From: Chloroflexota bacterium
Lineage (GTDB): Bacteria > Chloroflexota > Dehalococcoidia > Lucifugimonadales > JAPUKM01
Length of the DNA stretch: 7,264 nucleotides
NCBI GenBank assembly: GCA_027295645.1
Contig: JAPUKM010000116.1
Span: forward strand, 1-7,264
Direction: 5' to 3'
This document shows, piece after piece, positions 4,426-7,264 of this stretch. A model generated the notes under the pieces. It made no database searches and had not been told where the DNA came from. It was given only the letters and a program-made list of their open reading frames with translations. The position numbers and the translations under genes were made by a program. Positions within the stretch are counted from its first letter, which is position 1. Every line of letters starts with the position of its first letter.

Positions 4426-5598
4426 CTATCTCCGGTAGATGATGGCATCACCGTAGGCCGCGCCGTACATGGCAATCTCGATATCTTTAACCTGGCGCTC
4501 GCCGGCCTCCCCGCGGAGCTGGCGGACGATCTCCATGTGATTACCCCAGCCGTTCAGGTGTGCCTCAGAGAGGAGCCCGCCGCTGGTGTTCATGGGAAGC
4601 CTGCCTCCGACCTCGACCCCTCCGTTCTGTGTGAAGGCGGCGGCCTCCCCAGGTCCGCAGAATGCGAAGCGCTCCAGGGCGACCCAGGGGAGGTATGAGA
4701 AGGCGTCGTAGGTGTAGAGGGCGTCGATGTCCTCCGGTTTGACCCCCGCCATCTGATAAACCCTGAGATCCTCAGGCTTGGGGGCATAGGTGAATTCGTC
4801 CTGCTGGAGCATCCCCTGGCCAGGCAGTCCGAAGATGAACTCCTGCCTGCCGCCGCGTATTCCCTGCATCCCCATGATGTAGACGGGGGGCTTCTTGAGC
4901 GCCCTGGCCCGCTCTGCGGTGGTGATGATGACACAGGTGCCTCCGTCGTTGACCTGGCAGTAGTCAAAGAGGCGGAGAGGCTCGCAGACAAAGCGGGCGT
5001 TCAGGTAGTCGTCGAGGGTGAGGGGGTCGCGCCTGATGGCGTAGGGGTTCATGGAGGCGTGCTTGCGGAAGGCGATGGGGATGGCGGCCAACTGCTCCGA
5101 GGTGACACCGTAGCGGTGGAAGTAGTTCTGCGCCGCCAGGGCGGCACCGGCGCCGGGAGAGGTCATGCCGTAAGGAGGACTCTCCCCGTGACCGCCGCCG
5201 GCTTCTCGAGCCTCCTCCGCGCCTCCGCCGCCGACCATCCGGGGGCCCTGGCCGGTGCCAAATATACAGGCCACGTAGTCTGCGATGCCGTGGTGGACGA
5301 TGAAGGAGGCCCACTGGACGACGCTTCCGTTGAACCGTCCGTGGTTCCAGGTCTGGCCGTACCAGTTAAGCTCCAGGCCGAGGGTGTACGCCACGGCGTC
5401 CACGTCTGCGGAGCCGGGGGCGCCGACATTGGTGCAGAGACCATCGATATCCTCTTTGCGGAGGCCACAGTCGTCAATGGCGTTCTGCATCGCTTCGCCA
5501 ATCAGGTCCATGGGGTGCCGGCCGAGCGAACGGGCGAACTCTGTGTGGCCGATTCCTACAATGGCAACGCTATCTTTCAGAGAATTCGATGCGGGCAT
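4426..5598 (-). CDS. Thiolase-like protein (SCP-x/lipid-transfer type), no nucleophile Cys
   Basis: This 390-residue protein has the thiolase fold of the SCP2/lipid-transfer group. It opens with DSVAIVGIGHTEFARS (9-24), has PLRLFDYCQVNDGG (207-220) in the middle, a DALYTYDAFSYLPWVALERF stretch (292-311), and a C-terminal NTSGGLLSEAHLNG (337-350) followed by EIVRQLRGEAGERQV (356-370). Classical thiolases place a catalytic Cys in a CxSG-type loop; the matching loop here reads NHGRFNGSV (85-93) with no Cys. The C-terminal GHPxGATG is replaced by EAHLNGWGN. A canonical thiolase mechanism is therefore doubtful, and a retro-aldolase-like role, known for related proteins that pair with DUF35 partners, is possible. 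No DUF35 gene is in view. The ATG at 5598 has GGAG upstream at good distance. It precedes the dehydrogenase on the same strand, suggesting joint acyl-CoA metabolism. Confidence 0.88.
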   Translation of the reverse strand: MPASNSLKDSVAIVGIGHTEFARSLGRHPMDLIGEAMQNAIDDCGLRKEDIDGLCTNVGAPGSADVDAVAYTLGLELNWYGQTWNHGRFNGSVVQWASFIVHHGIADYVACIFGTGQGPRMVGGGGAEEAREAGGGHGESPPYGMTSPGAGAALAAQNYFHRYGVTSEQLAAIPIAFRKHASMNPYAIRRDPLTLDDYLNARFVCEPLRLFDYCQVNDGGTCVIITTAERARALKKPPVYIMGMQGIRGGRQEFIFGLPGQGMLQQDEFTYAPKPEDLRVYQMAGVKPEDIDALYTYDAFSYLPWVALERFAFCGPGEAAAFTQNGGVEVGGRLPMNTSGGLLSEAHLNGWGNHMEIVRQLRGEAGERQVKDIEIAMYGAAYGDAIIYRR

Positions 5599-5697
5599 AT
5601 GGAGATCTCCTTCATTGGGTTCAGTAGGAGCGACTGCAGTTTACTACTCTTTGGCGTACGGTTCGAGTCCGATGACGTGGGTACCGATACGCGCAGA

Positions 5698-6393
5698 TCA
5701 GGCGGGGCGGTTCGGCTCAGTGATGGTGGGACGCCGGAGATAGGCCGGCTGGAGGGTGGCCAGGTCCTGTGTTTCACCGGAGACCAGCCGGGCATAGCCC
5801 AGGTGGGCAAGTGAGGATATGCGTAGCCCCGATAGGTACGGTGTAGCCAGCCGGATATCCTGGGAGAGGGTGGCAGCAGTATCGGTGATGGCGGAGCCGT
5901 GGTCGTGGAGGCCCTCGCCGCAGAGGAGGACGGGGGAGGGCAGACGCGGTAGAAGCCGCTCAGGTGGCGCGATCTCCTCGGGAGCGTCCTGCTGGAACCG
6001 GCCCTGGTCCTCATTGAAAAGCGCCCAGGCCAGTTCGCCGCGGCCAGCGTCCAGAAGGGCCGCCACGGGGAGTCCGGCGGCGCGGAGGGGGTAGGCTTCG
6101 CACTCCAGCGTGCCCGCAGCCACCACGGGAAGGGCCCAGGCTGCGGCGAGGCCCTTGGCGACGCTGATGCCCACCCGCAGGGCGCTGAAGCGACCGGGGC
6201 CGAGGGCAACGGCGATTCCGGCCAGGTGCCGGACCTCCGTGCTTTCGGCGGCAAGCATGGCCTGAATGGCCGGCAGGAGCTCTACGGAATGGTTGTGCTG
6301 GGAGCGCCACTGGACAAGGCGCAGGACGTGGCCCTCCGCGTTTACGAGGGCGATGCCGGCGTTGAGTGTGGATGTGTCGATGGCCAAGAGCAT
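5698..6393 (-). CDS. tsaB: t6A biosynthesis protein TsaB
   Basis: TsaB is the ASKHA-fold partner that scaffolds TsaD and TsaE in making N6-threonylcarbamoyladenosine at position 37 of ANN-decoding tRNAs. The 231-residue product begins with MLLAIDTST and carries HNHSVELLPAI (33-43), GPGRFSALRVGISVAKGLA (65-83; family consensus GPGSFTGLRIG), the ALLDAGRGELAWALF strand (112-126) and the late P-x-YLR (216-220). The length is typical for TsaB alone, with no fused RimI domain. The ATG at 6393 is chosen because the IDTST motif must lie at the extreme N-terminus; an open frame extends 28 codons upstream but reads as non-conserved sequence. There is no Shine-Dalgarno, and a TATACT box ends 7 nt before the ATG, so the transcript may be leaderless. 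It lies downstream of tsaE on the same strand. Identification firm. Confidence 0.94.
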   Translation of the reverse strand: MLLAIDTSTLNAGIALVNAEGHVLRLVQWRSQHNHSVELLPAIQAMLAAESTEVRHLAGIAVALGPGRFSALRVGISVAKGLAAAWALPVVAAGTLECEAYPLRAAGLPVAALLDAGRGELAWALFNEDQGRFQQDAPEEIAPPERLLPRLPSPVLLCGEGLHDHGSAITDTAATLSQDIRLATPYLSGLRISSLAHLGYARLVSGETQDLATLQPAYLRRPTITEPNRPA

Positions 6394-6400
6394 CGGGTGC

Positions 6401-6406
6401 AGTATA
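6401..6406 (-). promoter_or_regulatory. Candidate -10 element of tsaB (leaderless start)
   Basis: On the minus strand TATACT (6406-6401), 5 of 6 consensus bases, ends 7 nt before the tsaB ATG, so transcription would start at or next to the start codon. No good -35 is visible at 16-18 bp. The absence of any Shine-Dalgarno before this ATG fits leaderless initiation. Confidence 0.45.
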
Positions 6407-6583
6407 TCCCTGGTTGCGCTACAACGGTTATGTTTTGCCCGCCCAGCCCACGCCAGACGGGTGGTGTCCGATCTCAAGATAGCGAGGGTATGGGGCTAGG
6501 CTAGCGGGCTGTAGGGCTTTGGTGTTGACAATACTAGGGTTGATTTTTCCCACCCAGCCCGCCCTCAGGGGTATTAGGGAGAT

Positions 6584-6614
6584 CAGGGGGACACCCCCTG
6601 CACCCCCGGCAGGG
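6584..6614 (+). repeat. Two overlapping GC-rich hairpins in the tsaE-tsaB gap
   Basis: CAGGGGG (6584-6590) and CCCCCTG (6594-6600) form a perfect 7-bp stem with an ACA loop. CCCTGC (6596-6601) can instead pair with GCAGGG (6609-6614) around a 7-nt loop; the two share 6596-6600 and exclude each other. It lies about 50 nt after the tsaE stop. No T-run follows on either strand, so it is not a standard intrinsic terminator. The remainder of this 256-bp gap (6394-6649) holds no gene I can support. Confidence 0.5.
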
Positions 6615-6649
6615 AATCCTTCGATAGACTCAGGACAGGCTTCGGTTCC

Positions 6650-7168
6650 CTACACTCTCCCATGAAGGGTGCCAATGCCAGCCGTACCAATGCTTTTGCT
6701 AAAGGCCCTGAGGAGCTCTGTGTAGCGGTTGCCGTGGGCGGTGAAGGTCAGGCTACGGGACTCGTCGCCCGTATGCTCCATCTCTATCATGAGGTGCTCT
6801 GCGGGGAACACGGGCATAGCTTTATCGGCCCACTCGACGACGCAGACTCCGCCGCCCTCGATATATTCGTCAAGGCCGAGGTCCTGGACTTCATGAAGCT
6901 GGTCTAACCGGTACAGGTCTATGTGATAGAGCATCAGCCGGCCCCGGTGCTCGGTTGCGAGGACGAAGGTGGGACTCCGTACGTGTGAGTCTATGCCGAG
7001 TCCGCGGGCGATCCCCTGGGTAAGGCAGGTCTTGCCGGCGCCAAGCTCACCGGCGAGGAGGATCAGGTCGCCGGGCTTGGCCGCCCGGCCAAGCCGTTGC
7101 CCGAGGGCCTGGGTCTGCTCCGGGGAGTGGGTCTCTATGGTTATTGAGGTGTTGGTGCTGCTCTGCAA
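6650..7168 (-). CDS. tsaE: t6A biosynthesis ATPase TsaE
   Basis: TsaE is the small P-loop ATPase that binds the TsaB-TsaD complex and is needed for turnover in tRNA t6A37 synthesis. From the TTG at 7168 the product has 172 residues. It carries the Walker A GELGAGKT (40-47), SPTFVL (65-70), YHIDLYRL (81-88) and the family's VVEWADK (110-116). The C-terminal 20 or so residues are poorly conserved in the family. The TTG is preferred because GGAG lies 8 nt upstream and it gives a family-like distance to Walker A. An ATG at 7195 would add nine residues (MPSPSGVHQ) but has no Shine-Dalgarno. The gene is followed on the same strand by tsaB after 256 nt and is divergent from a probable gene at the right edge. 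Function is firm; the start is a choice between two. Confidence 0.94.
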   Translation of the reverse strand: MQSSTNTSITIETHSPEQTQALGQRLGRAAKPGDLILLAGELGAGKTCLTQGIARGLGIDSHVRSPTFVLATEHRGRLMLYHIDLYRLDQLHEVQDLGLDEYIEGGGVCVVEWADKAMPVFPAEHLMIEMEHTGDESRSLTFTAHGNRYTELLRAFSKSIGTAGIGTLHGRV

Positions 7169-7239
7169 CTGATGTACTCCACTAGGACTCGGCATGACAC
7201 GGTGCAGCGGCCTTCTGAGTCACCACAAGAGGTCCTCAA

Positions 7240-7264
7240 ATGGGAAGTTTACGTGTGAAAGTGG
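7240..7264 (+). CDS. Probable start of a divergent gene (first 8 codons)
   Basis: An ATG at 7240 is preceded by AAGAGG (7227-7232) with 7-nt spacing and opens the frame MGSLRVKV, which runs off the right edge. Divergence from tsaE leaves a normal-sized intergenic space of about 70 bp. Eight codons are too few to identify the product. Confidence 0.35.

Noticed and set aside
5601..5610. Palindrome GGAGATCTCC at the ribosome binding site of the thiolase-like gene
   Set aside because: A usable hairpin would have only three pairs and the sequence is explained by the Shine-Dalgarno. It is too weak for a regulatory claim.
5656..5675. tRNA T-arm-like GTTCGAGTCC between the thiolase-like gene and tsaB
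   Set aside because: Only three stem pairs form, there is no matching acceptor stem, and no D or anticodon arm can be drawn.
5059..5814. 251-codon plus-strand open frame antisense to the thiolase-like gene and tsaB
   Set aside because: It has no recognisable motif and spans two well-supported genes on the other strand and the gap between them. It is a shadow frame.
6525..6530. Perfect TTGACA in the tsaE-tsaB gap
   Set aside because: No -10-like hexamer lies 15-19 bp downstream on the plus strand, and no plus-strand gene follows.

Overview
This 7.3 kb window is dense, moderately high-GC bacterial DNA holding nine housekeeping or metabolic genes, two of them running close to or off an edge. 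The gene set is ordinary bacterial: RsfS, Ndk, MnmA, and the bacterial t6A proteins TsaB and TsaE. A thiolase-like/3-hydroxyacyl-CoA dehydrogenase pair and an inositol-phosphate cytidylyltransferase/CDP-alcohol transferase pair sit beside them. TTG and GTG starts are frequent. I think an uncultured Chloroflexota (Dehalococcoidia/SAR202-like) genome is most likely, but this is an impression from gene content and protein style, not a database result.

Layout, left to right. (1) mnmA (tRNA 2-thiouridylase) runs leftward off the window and is divergent from rsfS, which has the best sigma70-type promoter in the window. (2) rsfS converges on ndk with a 14-nt overlap. (3) A 249-bp gap between ndk and the next rightward gene holds divergent promoter signals, a possible 19-codon leader ORF and several inverted repeats. 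(4) A tightly overlapping rightward operon follows: a sugar/inositol-phosphate cytidylyltransferase, a CDP-alcohol phosphatidyltransferase and a PlsY-like acyltransferase. The first two match the two halves of the IPCT/DIPPS fusion protein, here encoded as separate overlapping genes. (5) Four leftward genes follow: tsaE, tsaB, a thiolase-like protein and a 3-hydroxyacyl-CoA dehydrogenase, the last overlapping plsY tail to tail by 16 nt. (6) A gene reading rightward probably begins at the right edge.

How they work together. RsfS, MnmA, TsaB and TsaE all serve translation (subunit joining, and tRNA s2U34 and t6A37 modification). The cytidylyltransferase, CDP-alcohol transferase and PlsY would activate a phosphorylated polyol, transfer it at the membrane and acylate a lipid precursor, so they look like a small phospholipid or phosphodiester module. 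The dehydrogenase and thiolase-like protein fit consecutive beta-oxidation-type steps, but both carry changes at normally conserved active-site positions.

I found no mobile element, CRISPR array, rRNA, tRNA or defence system. The points most worth a second look are the probable CTG start of rsfS, the leader upstream of the cytidylyltransferase, apparent leaderless starts, the altered active sites of PlsY, the dehydrogenase and the thiolase-like protein, and the distinct codon usage of mnmA.
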